Both the position numbers and the translations under genes were made by a program. Under the pieces are notes generated by a model. It did not search any database and was not told the origin of the DNA. It worked only from the letters and a program-made list of their open reading frames with translations. From the NCBI GenBank assembly GCA_019244165.1, contig JAFATA010000048.1, forward strand, positions 1 through 36,688: a stretch of DNA of 36,688 nt. Direction: 5' to 3'. Within the stretch, counting starts at the first letter, position 1; each line of letters begins with the position of its first letter. Source of the DNA: Pseudonocardiales bacterium. GTDB taxonomy: Bacteria > Actinomycetota > Actinomycetes > Mycobacteriales > Pseudonocardiaceae. Of this stretch, positions 24,817 to 34,454 are shown piece after piece.

Positions 24817-25330
24817 GCACTCTTGTTCGCTTGGGGTAGTCACTTCTCGCGGTGGGTGCTTCCCACGAGCTGCGCGTAGCGTAGGTGGCGACCTTCGCTC
24901 CGTGGATTGGTTTCAGCTCGGCTGTCATATGGTCATACGATAGGTCAGTGGTTGTCCCCGAGCGTGAACGTTCCAGGTCGACGTCGGTGTCTTTGCTAGT
25001 CTCGTTGAACTGGAACCCTTCGACGTCTACACGGGCCGGGCCGAGGGCTTCCAGCTTCGCAGGAGGCCCGTTGTCAGTGACAGCCCCGAGAAAAGTGACC
25101 AACCTTGGATTAAGGGTAATCGCGACGGCGCCATTGGTGTCCATGGAGAACACGATGGGTAGGAGCGGTGGCTGATAAGCGATGTGACCGAGCGGGGCGG
25201 GGCCACCGACGGCGTCCGGACGCTGCGGCAGGCCGCCATACCCAGGTCCGTAGCCGCAAGCGGTAAGGACGAGAAGACCGACGACGAAGGCGACTGCGAC
25301 CCGTAAGCGTCTGCACACGCTCCGTAGCAT
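24788..25330 (-). CDS. Hypothetical lipoprotein
   Basis: This 180-residue protein has a basic start (MLRSVCRRLR), a hydrophobic stretch and lipobox LLVLTAC with Cys at about residue 22, then a Gly/Pro-rich linker. The mature part has beta-like strands and no motif I recognise. CGAGGG precedes the ATG at a short distance. It lies downstream of the small hypothetical gene on the same strand, 38 bp away, so both may be one unit. Partly convergent with the orphan fragment. Confidence 0.7.
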   Translation of the reverse strand: MLRSVCRRLRVAVAFVVGLLVLTACGYGPGYGGLPQRPDAVGGPAPLGHIAYQPPLLPIVFSMDTNGAVAITLNPRLVTFLGAVTDNGPPAKLEALGPARVDVEGFQFNETSKDTDVDLERSRSGTTTDLSYDHMTAELKPIHGAKVATYATRSSWEAPTARSDYPKRTRVPTKTSRGLK

Positions 25331-25368
25331 ACCCTCGGTGGTTAGGCAAGTTCCCTCACCCGGCTTGA

Positions 25369-25752
25369 TCAGAACGCTTGTTCCTGAGGTGTTGGTGCGG
25401 CAGGTGTGGTCCGTAACGCGGGCGGCAACGACCGGACACTGCGGTTGGCTCGTTGGATGTCGGCTGCGTGCTTGTCTTGGTACAAGCTGACGCAGCGGCC
25501 TATGCAATCGCGCACATCCTCGTACCAGCGCCAGTCGCAGCGGTCCTTCAGCTCCTGTGTTGGCGCCGCCTCGATGGCCGTCAGGTACCCCTGGTAGTAG
25601 GCCAGCTTTTCGGTAACACTGGCGTCGTCTCTTGGCAAGAAACGCAGGAAGTGGCTCGCCACCTCGTGCAGGCTTGCGGGCACCGGCCACGGCGGCACGA
25701 TCCACCACCCGGGTTTATCGGCATTCGGGATACCGGTAGTTGGTTCGCTCAT
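25369..25752 (-). CDS. Hypothetical protein
   Basis: This 127-residue protein starts at ATG 25752 with a purine-rich GTGAG a few bases upstream. It has a Trp/Pro-rich start (GWWIVPPWPVP), a mostly helical middle (LAYYQGYLTAIEAAP, ELKDRCDWRWYEDVRDCIGRCV) and an Ala/Pro tail. I recognise no family. It is divergent from the HTH-TPR regulator across 139 bp or less, and upstream of the lipoprotein on the same strand. A radical SAM peptide precursor seems unlikely, since no repeated aromatic core motif is seen. Confidence 0.55.
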   Translation of the reverse strand: MSEPTTGIPNADKPGWWIVPPWPVPASLHEVASHFLRFLPRDDASVTEKLAYYQGYLTAIEAAPTQELKDRCDWRWYEDVRDCIGRCVSLYQDKHAADIQRANRSVRSLPPALRTTPAAPTPQEQAF

Positions 25753-25891
25753 TGCACTCACGTCGTCAGTGAAGCGTGCGACTGCGCGCATGGATAGTCG
25801 AGATAGTGTGGCAATGGCACCGGTTGGCGGCCGGGGTCCCACTTCCGTCTCACTTCCCGTCATGGCTTCACACGGTGTCCCAGGACCGATC

Positions 25892-27370
25892 ATGATTAGC
25901 GGCTTGAGCACTGATGACGACAGATCCGGGGGCATCGTGGGTAGTGGGAGTGCGGCGGCGAGTGGGAATCGCGCGCTGCGGGTGCTGGTGGCGGAGGCGG
26001 GGCTGAGCAATGCCGCGCTGGCTCGGGCGGTGGTGACCGCAGGTGCCGAGGAGGGCCGGCACGTCGGGACGAACACCACGTCGGTGCGGCGGATGCTGGA
26101 TGGGTGCCAGCCGCGGTGGCCGGTGCCCCGGTTGGTGGCCACGGTGCTGTCCCGGCGGTTGCGCCGCGAGGTCAGTGTGATGGAGTGTGGGTTCGCTGAT
26201 CGCACTCCCGTGGTGGAGGATCAGGACGATAGTCTGAGGTGTTCTGGGACCTTGGATGGCACGGTCCGCACGGTCGTCGAGTTATCGGGACATGACATGC
26301 GCCGACGGAAGTTGCTGGTGGGCTCCGTGTTCAGCGCGGCGGCCTTCTCCGAACCTGCGCTGTTCGCCCTGACCGTTCCCCCGGCCCCGAGCACCGCCCG
26401 GGTGGCCGGCCGACGGATCGGCATGGCCGAGGTGGAGATCCTCACCGAGCAGGTCACCCAGCTGCGTCAGCTCGACTACCGCTACGGCTCGGGGCGGCTG
26501 CGGGAGCAGGTGGTGGTACTGCTGCACCGGGAGGCCAACCAGCTCCTGCACGGCACGTATTCGGAGAAGACCGGCAAGGCCTTGTTGACCGCCGTCGCGC
26601 AGGCCACCAAGCTGGCGGGTGTCACGGCGGCCGATGTGGGTCGGCCCGCGTTGGCGCAGCGCTATTACATCCAGGGGCTCGACCTGGCGATGGCGGGGGG
26701 CGACCGGCGCTACGCTGCCATGGTGCTCAGCGAGATGAGCCGCCTGACGGTGCAGATCGGGCAGAACGCGCTCACCGAAGACGATCAGTTCCGCAACGGG
26801 CGACAGGGGGTGGCGCTGGCCCGGGCGGGGCTGGCCGTCACCCAGGGCAGCGCCAGCCCGGCGCAGGCTGCCGAGCTGCATGCGCTGGAAGCGCGCGGGC
26901 TCGCCCTGTGTGGTGACGCCCGGGAGGCTCGTCGCGCGGTGCTGGATGCCCGGCGGTTGTACGAGTCGGTGCGCCCCGAGGAGGAGCCGCCGTGGTTGAA
27001 TTTCTATACCGAAGCCGCCTTCTCGGCGGACCTCGCCCGCTGCCTGAGCGACCTCGGCGATCCTCAGCAGGCCATCACATTCAGTGCTGTGGTGTTGCGC
27101 GACTATGAGCCCTGGCGGCTCCGTGCCCGCTGTTTCGCCCAGACCGACCTTGCCGGTGCCCATCTGGTCGGTCGTGACTTCGAGCAGGCCGTCGCCCTGG
27201 GCCGGGATGCGCTGCGCACAGCGGCGCAGGTCAGCTCCGCCCGCACCCTCCAGCGGCTGCACACACTGAAACGGCAGATCCAGCCACTGCGCGCCAGCTC
27301 CCCGCACCTGCGCGAGCTGGACGAGCGGATCACCGACTTCATCAGACGCGGCAACACCCGACCAGACTGA
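25892..27370 (+). CDS. HTH-TPR transcriptional regulator
   Basis: About 492 residues. The N-terminal part (residues 20-95) carries the conserved NRALRVLVAEAGLSNAALARAV ... HVGTNTTSVRRMLDG block, a helix-turn-helix of a family common in actinomycetes. A twin-arginine-like hydrophobic stretch (MRRRKLLVGSVFSAAAF) follows, then roughly 300 residues of helical tetratricopeptide-like repeats. Such proteins often regulate secondary-metabolite or development genes. The start is uncertain: ATG 25892 has AGGA 6 nt upstream, and GTG 25769 would add 41 residues. It is 77 bp before the radical SAM gene on the same strand and is a plausible regulator of it. Confidence 0.78.
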   Translation: MISGLSTDDDRSGGIVGSGSAAASGNRALRVLVAEAGLSNAALARAVVTAGAEEGRHVGTNTTSVRRMLDGCQPRWPVPRLVATVLSRRLRREVSVMECGFADRTPVVEDQDDSLRCSGTLDGTVRTVVELSGHDMRRRKLLVGSVFSAAAFSEPALFALTVPPAPSTARVAGRRIGMAEVEILTEQVTQLRQLDYRYGSGRLREQVVVLLHREANQLLHGTYSEKTGKALLTAVAQATKLAGVTAADVGRPALAQRYYIQGLDLAMAGGDRRYAAMVLSEMSRLTVQIGQNALTEDDQFRNGRQGVALARAGLAVTQGSASPAQAAELHALEARGLALCGDAREARRAVLDARRLYESVRPEEEPPWLNFYTEAAFSADLARCLSDLGDPQQAITFSAVVLRDYEPWRLRARCFAQTDLAGAHLVGRDFEQAVALGRDALRTAAQVSSARTLQRLHTLKRQIQPLRASSPHLRELDERITDFIRRGNTRPD

Positions 27371-27447
27371 CCACGGCGGTCGGCGCTGTCCGGTCCCTGG
27401 CTCCTACCCTCAATACGGAGTTACTTCGAGAAAAGGGAATTGGGAGC

Positions 27448-28734
27448 ATGAATAACGGGCGTTCCATGCTTGGTGCCGGCCATTGGCTGACCAGCCGCCC
27501 GGGGACGATCATCGTGCAGCCGACGAGTTTGTGCCCGTTGGCGTGCACGTATTGCTATCTGCCGCAGCGGCATCTCAAGCAGGACATGTCGCCGTCCGTC
27601 GCGGCTGCCGTTGCCGCGGGCATCGAGCCGGACTGGCCGCTGGTGGAGATTGCGTGGCACGGCGGCGAACCATTGGCGGTCGGACCTCAGCGGCTGGCGG
27701 CATTACTGGAGCCGTTCGAGCCGCTACGGCGGGCTGGCCGGGTGTAGCACAAGGTGCAGACCGGCGCCACGCTGATCAGCGACGCGTGGTGTGAATTGTT
27801 CAAGCAGTACGAGGTCGGTGTGGGGGTGAGCATCGACGGTGCGCGCTCGGTCAACCGCCACCGGGTGGACCGCGCGGGCCGGCCGATGTTCGACCGGATC
27901 GTGGCCGGCATCGAGACGTTGAAGCGGCACGGTATTCCGTTCATCGTGCTCGCCGTAGTCAGCCGGGATGGCACACACCGGGCCGTGGAGGTGTTGGACT
28001 TCCTGCGGGATCTTGGCTGCCGGTGGGTGGGGTTCAACATCGAGGCGAACGAGGGCGCGAACGCTCTCGGCGACACACCGACCCTGGAGGATGCGCGCCG
28101 CTTCTGGCGGGACACCTTTGCGTGGTGCCAGCAGAACCGTGACGTGACGGTGCGGGAAGTCCAACGGCTGCTCGGGTTCCTCGGTCTGGAGCCGGCGGTG
28201 CGCGCTGCCGACGCTCAGCATGACCTGATTCCGACGATCGCGTGGAATGGTGATGTCGTCTTGCTCTCGCCGGAACTGCTCGGCGTCGCCGACGCAGCGT
28301 ACCACGATTTCGTCGCTGGAAACGTCATGACCGACACGTTGCCGACCATTTTCCATCGCGCGGGCGACCTGCACTATGTTCGGGAGTTTCTGGTCGGCCT
28401 GGAACAGTGCAAGGCGACGTGTGAGTTTTTCGCCTACTGCCAGGGTGCGCACGCGGGAGACCGGTATTTTGAGCATGGCACGTTCACGGCTACCGAAACC
28501 AAGCATTGCCGAACGTCAGCGCAAGCACCGGTGTTGGCGCTGGCGGATTTGCCGAAGGGAAAGGAGCCAGGAATAACGGTTCAGGAACGGCTCGCGGCCA
28601 CCGCCCCAGTTGATCCCCTGTGGACAGACATGATCGCTGACCATGGCGGCGACAACGCGGACACGCCGAGCTGCCAGGATTGGGGACACAGGGAAGGCAG
28701 CCACTACAAGGACGGGGAGTTCACCAAGAAATGA
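27448..28734 (+). pseudogene. Radical SAM/SPASM peptide maturase, interrupted by in-frame TAG
   Basis: A 428-codon gene in one continuous frame apart from an amber TAG at 27745-27747 (codon 100). Before it, SLCPLACTYCYLP holds the radical SAM CX3CX2C cluster site (C29, C33, C36) and WHGGEP. After it come HKVQTGATLIS, VGVSIDGAR and, from codon 321, the Cys-rich SPASM region CKATCEFFAYCQGAHAGDRYFEHGTF. The whole is like FxsB and cyclophane-forming maturases (AmcB type), which cross-link side chains in ribosomal peptides. Family members read R/Q-H-x-VQTNATLI where the TAG stands, so one CAG-to-TAG change is enough. GGGAG precedes the ATG. Both halves are otherwise intact. Either a recent pseudogene, readthrough or a sequencing error. 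Confidence 0.75.
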
Positions 28735-29609
28735 CCATGAACACCGACGAGGTCGAGCAGGCCGTTGAGCAACGCCGGGTCTGGCTGCAGGGCCAACTCA
28801 ACGCGGCAGCGGTCCGGTTCGGCGTCGAACTGGTCGGTGAGGTGGTGAACACCTTTGACATGCGCTCGGCCGGAGCGCCCGCACACGATGGTGAGCGCGC
28901 CGTGTGGCTGCGCGTCGTGGTGGAGGACCCCGACTATCAGCCGGCCTGCCGCTGGGAGGGCAACGTGGAAGCCAACTCGATCAGCGGTGTTCCCAAACCC
29001 CAGGTGCTGCGATGGGCCGACTGGCACCACACCGACAGCTACCTCGCGGGCCGCCGCCTCCGGGGCGAAGTGATGACCCAGGCCCCGGGGTCAACAATCG
29101 CCCCAGGTGGCGTGCTGCTCGACGACCCGCACCTACCACCGTCCTGGTGGACAGACCTCGACACCGCCTTGGCCGCGCTGGCCGCGCACCCAGTCAACCT
29201 GGACCACGAACTCGGCGCCGTGCGCTACACCATCAACGGCGTCCGCGAACATTTTGGGGCCACCCTGACCGAACACACCTTCGCCGGCCTGCAATGGGCA
29301 ACAGCTCATGCAGATCTGCACTGGGGAAATCTGCGCGGGCCGACACTACACATTCTGGACTGGGAAAGCTGGCGGCCGGCACCAGCCGGATACGACGCGG
29401 CAACCCTGTACTGCAACAGCCTGCTGCACCAACCCACGGCCCGGCGGATTCGCGCCATGCCCGTCCTGCAAACCCGCACCGGCCAGATCGCGCTCCTCTT
29501 CGCGATCTGCCGCTACCTATGGGTCATCGGCGAAGGCAGCGACCTGGACGAGACCGAAAAGCACCTCCGATCCGAAGGCACGGACCTCGTAGCCCGACTT
29601 GCCCACTGA
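28731..29609 (+). CDS. Aminoglycoside-phosphotransferase-fold protein
   Basis: This 292-residue protein starts at ATG 28731, overlapping the radical SAM stop by 4 nt (ATGA), so it belongs to the same operon. The kinase catalytic loop is HADLHWGN (H193, D195, N200) and the metal-binding DWE follows at 210-212 (LDWESW). The N-lobe is short and the ATP-anchoring Lys is not obvious. The fold is shared by aminoglycoside, homoserine and fructosamine kinases; its substrate is unknown. Coupling to a maturase suggests it modifies the same product or acts in self-protection, but the maturase may be dead. It is followed by decayed vapBC. Confidence 0.75.
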   Translation: MTMNTDEVEQAVEQRRVWLQGQLNAAAVRFGVELVGEVVNTFDMRSAGAPAHDGERAVWLRVVVEDPDYQPACRWEGNVEANSISGVPKPQVLRWADWHHTDSYLAGRRLRGEVMTQAPGSTIAPGGVLLDDPHLPPSWWTDLDTALAALAAHPVNLDHELGAVRYTINGVREHFGATLTEHTFAGLQWATAHADLHWGNLRGPTLHILDWESWRPAPAGYDAATLYCNSLLHQPTARRIRAMPVLQTRTGQIALLFAICRYLWVIGEGSDLDETEKHLRSEGTDLVARLAH

Positions 29610-29629
29610 CCGCTCGCACCGCGAGCCCA

Positions 29630-29765
29630 GCAGCCCTATCCGACAATGGCACTCGGGTTCTGTGCCACTTGCTGGGCAGCTGGGCGCCCGTTGAGCGCGA
29701 CTATCGCCGAACCGGACGCCACGGTCCGCGATCCAAGCACTGTAATCGACCACAACCGAGATCAC
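29630..29765 (-). pseudogene. vapC toxin 5' fragment (PIN domain)
   Basis: A GTG at 29763-29765, overlapping the vapB stop (GTGA), starts [16 protein letters not shown], the usual VapC opening with the first PIN acidic residue (VDYSAW). Matching sequence fades after about 44 residues at [12 protein letters not shown], and the acidic residues of the rest of the PIN domain are missing. A truncated toxin that cannot be active. Confidence 0.6.
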
Positions 29766-29960
29766 TCGAAGCGACTGCGGCGCATCTCCTGCAGGTCGCC
29801 CTCCCAGTCGAAGTTACCCACAGTTCAAGTACCCGTCGCACCTTGTGCCGCCGGATGAACTCACGCAGCGCCGTTTCCACCGTCGATTTCTTGGTCGTCG
29901 TGCCGGCGATCTTGGCCGCTTCGGCCAGCAGGTGGCGCCTGATGGTCCTCCCGATCGGAG
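29762..29960 (-). pseudogene. vapB antitoxin remnant with frameshift
   Basis: [37 protein letters not shown] is present in one frame, in order, and [22 protein letters not shown] follows in another, the standard C-terminus of VapB. After CTG only two bases remain before GGT-AAC-TTC where three are needed, so one base is deleted near 29818. The N-terminal start region (before [11 protein letters not shown]) is degenerate and has no clear start codon. Confidence 0.7.
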
Positions 29961-29977
29961 GGCCTAGGATCTCAGGG

Positions 29978-30610
29978 GTGACCGTCGGCTCCAACGGTTC
30001 CTGCGGCGACGAGGCGGTGCGAGCCGCCGCGAAGCGCGCGCGCAGCACCGGCATCCGCAACCTTCCCGATTTCACTGACCTGCCGATTCCCAGTGACACC
30101 GCGAACCTGCGCGAGGGCCCTGACCTGCATCCACACTGCCTGATGCTGCTCCCGCTGGTGGGGGTCTGGCGCGGCCAGGGGGAGGTCGTCTACCCGACCA
30201 TCGACGGGCCGTACCACTTCGGCCAGCAGGTGGTGTTCTGTCACGACGGGCGGCCGTTTTTGCGTTACGAGTCGCGGGCATGGCTGCTCAACGAGGCCGG
30301 CGAGGTGATTCGATCAGCGGCCCGGGAGACGGGGTTCTGGCGGCCCCAAGCCGATGACACCATCGAGTTGCTCGCCGTGCACGGCACCGGCATCGTGGAA
30401 CTCTACTACGGCAGGCCGCGCACCCAGGTTTCGTGGGAACTGGCCACCGACGCGGTGGTGCGGAGTTCCTCGGCCAAGGAGGTCAGCGCCGCGCACCGGC
30501 TCTACGGCATCGTCGAATGCGGTGATTTGGCCTATGTCGAGCAACGCGCGATGGTCGGCCAACCCATGCAGCCGCACGTCTCCGCCCGCCTGCACCGGAT
30601 AGCCGGCTGA
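29978..30610 (+). CDS. Nitrobindin-like (FABP/THAP4-type) haem-binding protein
   Basis: This 210-residue beta-barrel protein has [19 protein letters not shown], the GxWxGxGxGxYPTI opening of nitrobindins, then [26 protein letters not shown] and the C-terminal [14 protein letters not shown] whose His is the expected haem ligand. Nitrobindins bind ferric haem and react with nitric oxide or peroxynitrite. A TAGGAT box lies 7 nt before GTG 29978, so the transcript may be leaderless; the same bases also give AGGA. Its homologue is, from memory, Rv0813c, next to the sulfurtransferase operon. Here 7 kb of accessory DNA separate the two. Confidence 0.85.
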   Translation: MTVGSNGSCGDEAVRAAAKRARSTGIRNLPDFTDLPIPSDTANLREGPDLHPHCLMLLPLVGVWRGQGEVVYPTIDGPYHFGQQVVFCHDGRPFLRYESRAWLLNEAGEVIRSAARETGFWRPQADDTIELLAVHGTGIVELYYGRPRTQVSWELATDAVVRSSSAKEVSAAHRLYGIVECGDLAYVEQRAMVGQPMQPHVSARLHRIAG

Positions 30611-30839
30611 CCCCCCGGATTTGGATTGGCCAGCCCGCTGCCCAAGGATGCTCCCGCGTGCCCCGCCTGCTCCTTGGTCTCCGAGCTCGACATCGGAGTT
30701 GTCCGTGGTTCTCCTCACAAGCTCTGCTGTCGAACTCGGTGCCCCAAGAGCACATCTACCCAAGCCCCGAGGTTGAAGTGGCAGGACCTTTTCTGCCGTG
30801 GCACCGCACAATGGCACCGGCTCTCCACCGAGCCCATAA

Positions 30840-32063
<1,224 letters not shown>

Positions 32064-32224
32064 CCCGGTCGGAGCAGTGGCAGCAGGACAGTGACCTGGC
32101 GGTTTACCCCGTCCGCACGCCCACAAGCCCCGGCCTGTCGGCTGGTACTATAGCCATAACTTGCACGCTCTGCGACGACCGCTGGCACATAAGAACACGG
32201 TCGGTAGTATCTAGACAGACTAAT
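32064..32224. other. Intergenic region upstream of the peptide gene
   Basis: These 160 bp hold no gene. GC content falls markedly from here into the next two genes. Possible -35 TAGACA at 32212-32217. Confidence 0.5.
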
Positions 32225-32258
32225 GTCGGGTCGCTGTATAATTGCGGAGCGACCTGAC
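32225..32258 (+). promoter_or_regulatory. Palindromic operator enclosing a TATAAT -10 box
   Basis: GTCGGGTCGCT (32225-32235) and AGCGACCTGAC (32248-32258) pair over 11 positions with one G:T, separated by GTATAATTGCGG. The consensus TATAAT (32237-32242) lies in the centre, 60 bp before the peptide gene, with TAGACA 19 nt upstream as a weak -35. A DNA-binding repressor on this palindrome would block the promoter directly. Confidence 0.6.
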
Positions 32259-32301
32259 GTGTCGTACACCGAATAGAAGCAAGAAGGCAGGTAATGAACA
32301 G

Positions 32302-32469
32302 ATGAACACGTATGACTTGAACGATTTATTCACCGACCAGGAAGTTTTGGCTCCGCAGTCCTTCATGGTTCGCTACATCAAAAAGCCCGGAGAGGGCGAC
32401 ACGGGCCACAACGACGCCTACCAGAACGATTTCGGAGGACCTTGCCCCATTCCCTCATTAACTGCATAA
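32302..32469 (+). CDS. Short peptide, candidate RiPP precursor
   Basis: This 55-residue peptide has an acidic, helix-forming N-terminal half (MNTYDLNDLFTDQEVL), then FMVRYIKKP and a Gly/Asp/Asn-rich C-terminal half ending PCPIPSLTA. AAGGCAGG lies 10 nt before the ATG. A leader-core layout is suggested by the size, the composition and the following asparagine-synthetase-like gene, 8 bp downstream. Two Gly to Asp spacings fit a nine-residue macrolactam (G30 to D38 or G35 to D43), but the Thr at position -2 of lasso leaders is missing. I do not recognise the family, so the function is inferred from context only. Confidence 0.6.
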   Translation: MNTYDLNDLFTDQEVLAPQSFMVRYIKKPGEGDTGHNDAYQNDFGGPCPIPSLTA

Positions 32470-32477
32470 TTCGAAGA

Positions 32478-34046
32478 ATGCTCAAACTCGCAATACCCTC
32501 ACGTCCACCGATCACAGGCTGGACGTGGACAAATGGAAGATACGTCAACGTTTCTTCCTGGATCGAACCATTCACTCACTCCTCGTTGGAGCATTTTGCG
32601 GCCACCGACGCAGAGAGTATTTACTTCTGCGTTCGGGAACGCAACCCACGAAAGAACTCGGTTTTTCCATCCCCCGGCGACGTGGAACTACTAGAATCCA
32701 GCATGTATCGAATCTCCCTCGATGCGATGCGGGAATGGCCCCTTGACTTCACCTTGGTGGAGATTAACAGAGCTGGCGCCCAAGTGTCAACGGGCGCGTG
32801 GGGCAGCGCCCCGGTCTATTTGTCCGATATTGACGGTACGCTATATGGGTCATGGCTCCTACCAGATTTGGCGCAACGCCGAGGCGTCGATGGCCTGGTG
32901 GATCGCGAAGTGTGTCGATTTCTGGCTTTAAGGCATCGCTACGGCTGTGAGACGGTGTTCTCTGGCGTGTACCGCCCGACCGAGCGCGCGCAAGCCAAGC
33001 TGACCAGCACAGGGCTGTCAATCACATATCCGACGGCGGCGCTGCACGCCCGACCACGGACCCTGCGCTCTGGTGCTGCCGTGCTGGACTACTACGAAGG
33101 GCTACTCGCACAAGCGGTGCAAGCCAGAGAGTATACCCCCGAACAGATCGTAGTCGAACTCAGCGGTGGGCTTGATTCGGCGAATGTCGCCATGACCGTA
33201 GCTTCACTGTATCCTAGCCGCTGCTCAAGTTATGCTCTCATGCTCGATGGCCCGGCAGGACAGCAACAGACCAACCGACGGCAAGTTCTTGTACACCGTT
33301 GCGGCTTCCGAGACTTGCGCGTCGCAGCGATAGAGCACCCGCCGTTTCACCCTGATGGGAGAAGGACCAGAGGGCTTCCCGTCAGCCCTTATGATGAGCC
33401 TTACAGTGAGGCTTTTGAGTCGCTGCTGGCCGTCGCCCAACGCGCTGGGGCCAGGGTTGCGATGACCGGCATCGGCGGGGACGAGCTGGTTGCCCCGTAT
33501 GCCGCCGAGCAGGAAATCCCACCAGCGGTTGCCGAGGCACGGCGACCGGTGCCCGCTTGGCTTGGTCCGCGCGCCAAACAAGCGTTTGTGGAAGTGGATA
33601 CCGGAACCGCTCCTGGGGCTGTGCTCGCGGAGTCCAGCCTGCTTGCCTCAGCATGCCGCGCCCCAGCCTTCCTAGCGGCCGAAATATGGCCGGTGTCACC
33701 CTTATGTTCACCGAATCTGATCCGATTCGCGGAGTCGTTGCCGTTTGAATGGCGTCGAGACAAATTTCTGCATCGTGAGAGATTGGCTCGCTTAGGCCTT
33801 GCGCCAGAATGGATCGCACCACCACTGAAAGAAAACTTCAGCCACGTGATGGAATATGGACTGCGACGATATGGCCTGAAAATTCTTGAACGCCTTCTTC
33901 GTGAGTCTATCTTGGCGGACTATGGCTTTATTGATATTCACAAACTGGCGGACGCATACCGTCATATGGCATGCGGAGACAAAAGCAAGAATGCTTTCTT
34001 TTACGCGGCGCTCCATCTTGAGTCGTCGGTCCGGTCTGCCTGCTAG
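32478..34046 (+). CDS. Asparagine-synthetase-like ATP-dependent ligase
   Basis: About 522 residues. The C-terminal synthetase domain has the PPi loop SGGLDS (229-234) and GIGGDE (331-336), so it should adenylate a carboxylate and form an amide, as in AsnB, beta-lactam synthetase and lasso-peptide cyclases. The N-terminal 200 residues have no catalytic Cys at position 1 or 2, so no glutaminase. ATG 32478 is 8 bp after the peptide stop, with only a weak GAAG before it. A TTG at 32442 has GGAGGA just 2 nt upstream and would overlap the peptide gene. Codon use has far more A/T-ending codons than the neighbours, a sign of transfer. No lasso leader peptidase (B protein) or transporter is found. Confidence 0.75.
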   Translation: MLKLAIPSRPPITGWTWTNGRYVNVSSWIEPFTHSSLEHFAATDAESIYFCVRERNPRKNSVFPSPGDVELLESSMYRISLDAMREWPLDFTLVEINRAGAQVSTGAWGSAPVYLSDIDGTLYGSWLLPDLAQRRGVDGLVDREVCRFLALRHRYGCETVFSGVYRPTERAQAKLTSTGLSITYPTAALHARPRTLRSGAAVLDYYEGLLAQAVQAREYTPEQIVVELSGGLDSANVAMTVASLYPSRCSSYALMLDGPAGQQQTNRRQVLVHRCGFRDLRVAAIEHPPFHPDGRRTRGLPVSPYDEPYSEAFESLLAVAQRAGARVAMTGIGGDELVAPYAAEQEIPPAVAEARRPVPAWLGPRAKQAFVEVDTGTAPGAVLAESSLLASACRAPAFLAAEIWPVSPLCSPNLIRFAESLPFEWRRDKFLHRERLARLGLAPEWIAPPLKENFSHVMEYGLRRYGLKILERLLRESILADYGFIDIHKLADAYRHMACGDKSKNAFFYAALHLESSVRSAC

Positions 34047-34144
34047 AGCTGTGAACGTCACGAAACTTAAAGAAGGACGTGGTTCACGTGACGCGCCCTG
34101 GGGTCAGGTACCGATACCAGTCCGCTGATCGAGGCGCGGACAGG

Positions 34145-34223
34145 AGTCAGCCCCCGGGATCGCCGCGAGCAGCGGCGTGCCCGAGCGGGACTAGTGCTCG
34201 GGAATCCCGGGGGCCGGGTGACT
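34145..34223. ncRNA. Three-way-junction structured element, RNA candidate
   Basis: Outer stem: AGTCA (34145-34149) with TGACT (34219-34223), then GCCCCCGGGAT (34150-34160) with ATCCCGGGGGC (34204-34214). Inside are two hairpins, CGCCGC/GCGGCG (34161-34177, 5-nt loop) and CCCGAGC/GCTCGGG (34180-34202, 9-nt loop). Only three nucleotides stay unpaired at the junction. No U-tract follows. It may be a small RNA, a regulatory 5' or 3' element, or a compound terminator. Strand is not decided by sequence. Confidence 0.5.
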
Positions 34224-34442
34224 GCCTTGGATTCGCCGGCCGCCTCGCACGGTCCGCCGTTGTGATCAACGCCGTCCAAGTGGAGGTGGCGTTCCACGGC
34301 CGTCGGCGGCTCTAGCTGACAGCCACCTCACGAGTCCCACAGCCGTTCAAACCTGGACCACCTCCTTTCCCGTGTACCTGCACGCTAACCGGACAGCGGC
34401 GAGTTCAGCAACGCGTTACCCCTTCGAGCGGGACCGTGGCGC

Positions 34443-34448
34443 TACCAT
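34443..34448 (+). promoter_or_regulatory. -10 box (TACCAT) of the fur-ygfZ operon
   Basis: TACCAT ends 6 nt before the GTG at 34455, giving a leaderless start. This fits the pattern of the other leaderless genes in the window. Confidence 0.4.
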
Positions 34449-34454
34449 CGTGGT

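Larger units (their letters stand above)
29610..29977. other. Region of gene decay between phosphotransferase and nitrobindin
   Basis: No intact gene is present. On the minus strand it carries a VapB fragment and the beginning of a VapC toxin, listed separately. Confidence 0.6.
34047..34454. other. Intergenic region with structured element
   Basis: This 408-bp gap has no gene I can support. It contains the three-way-junction structure at 34145-34223 and possible pairings around it, then the promoter of the Fur-family gene. Confidence 0.5.

Noticed and set aside
27448..28734. Full FxSxx-COOH (FxsA/FxsB/FxsC) system
   Set aside because: The maturase is similar in its SPASM tail, but no FxSxx peptide or TIR-like FxsC partner lies beside it. 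The TIR gene at 14.5 kb is a different architecture.
32302..34046. Plain lasso-peptide cluster
   Set aside because: No lasso B protease or RRE, no transporter, and no Thr two residues before a ring-starting Gly. Kept only as a candidate RiPP.
34145..34223. tRNA
   Set aside because: The structure has only two inner hairpins, no T-loop GTTC-type sequence, and no 7-bp acceptor with CCA-like end.
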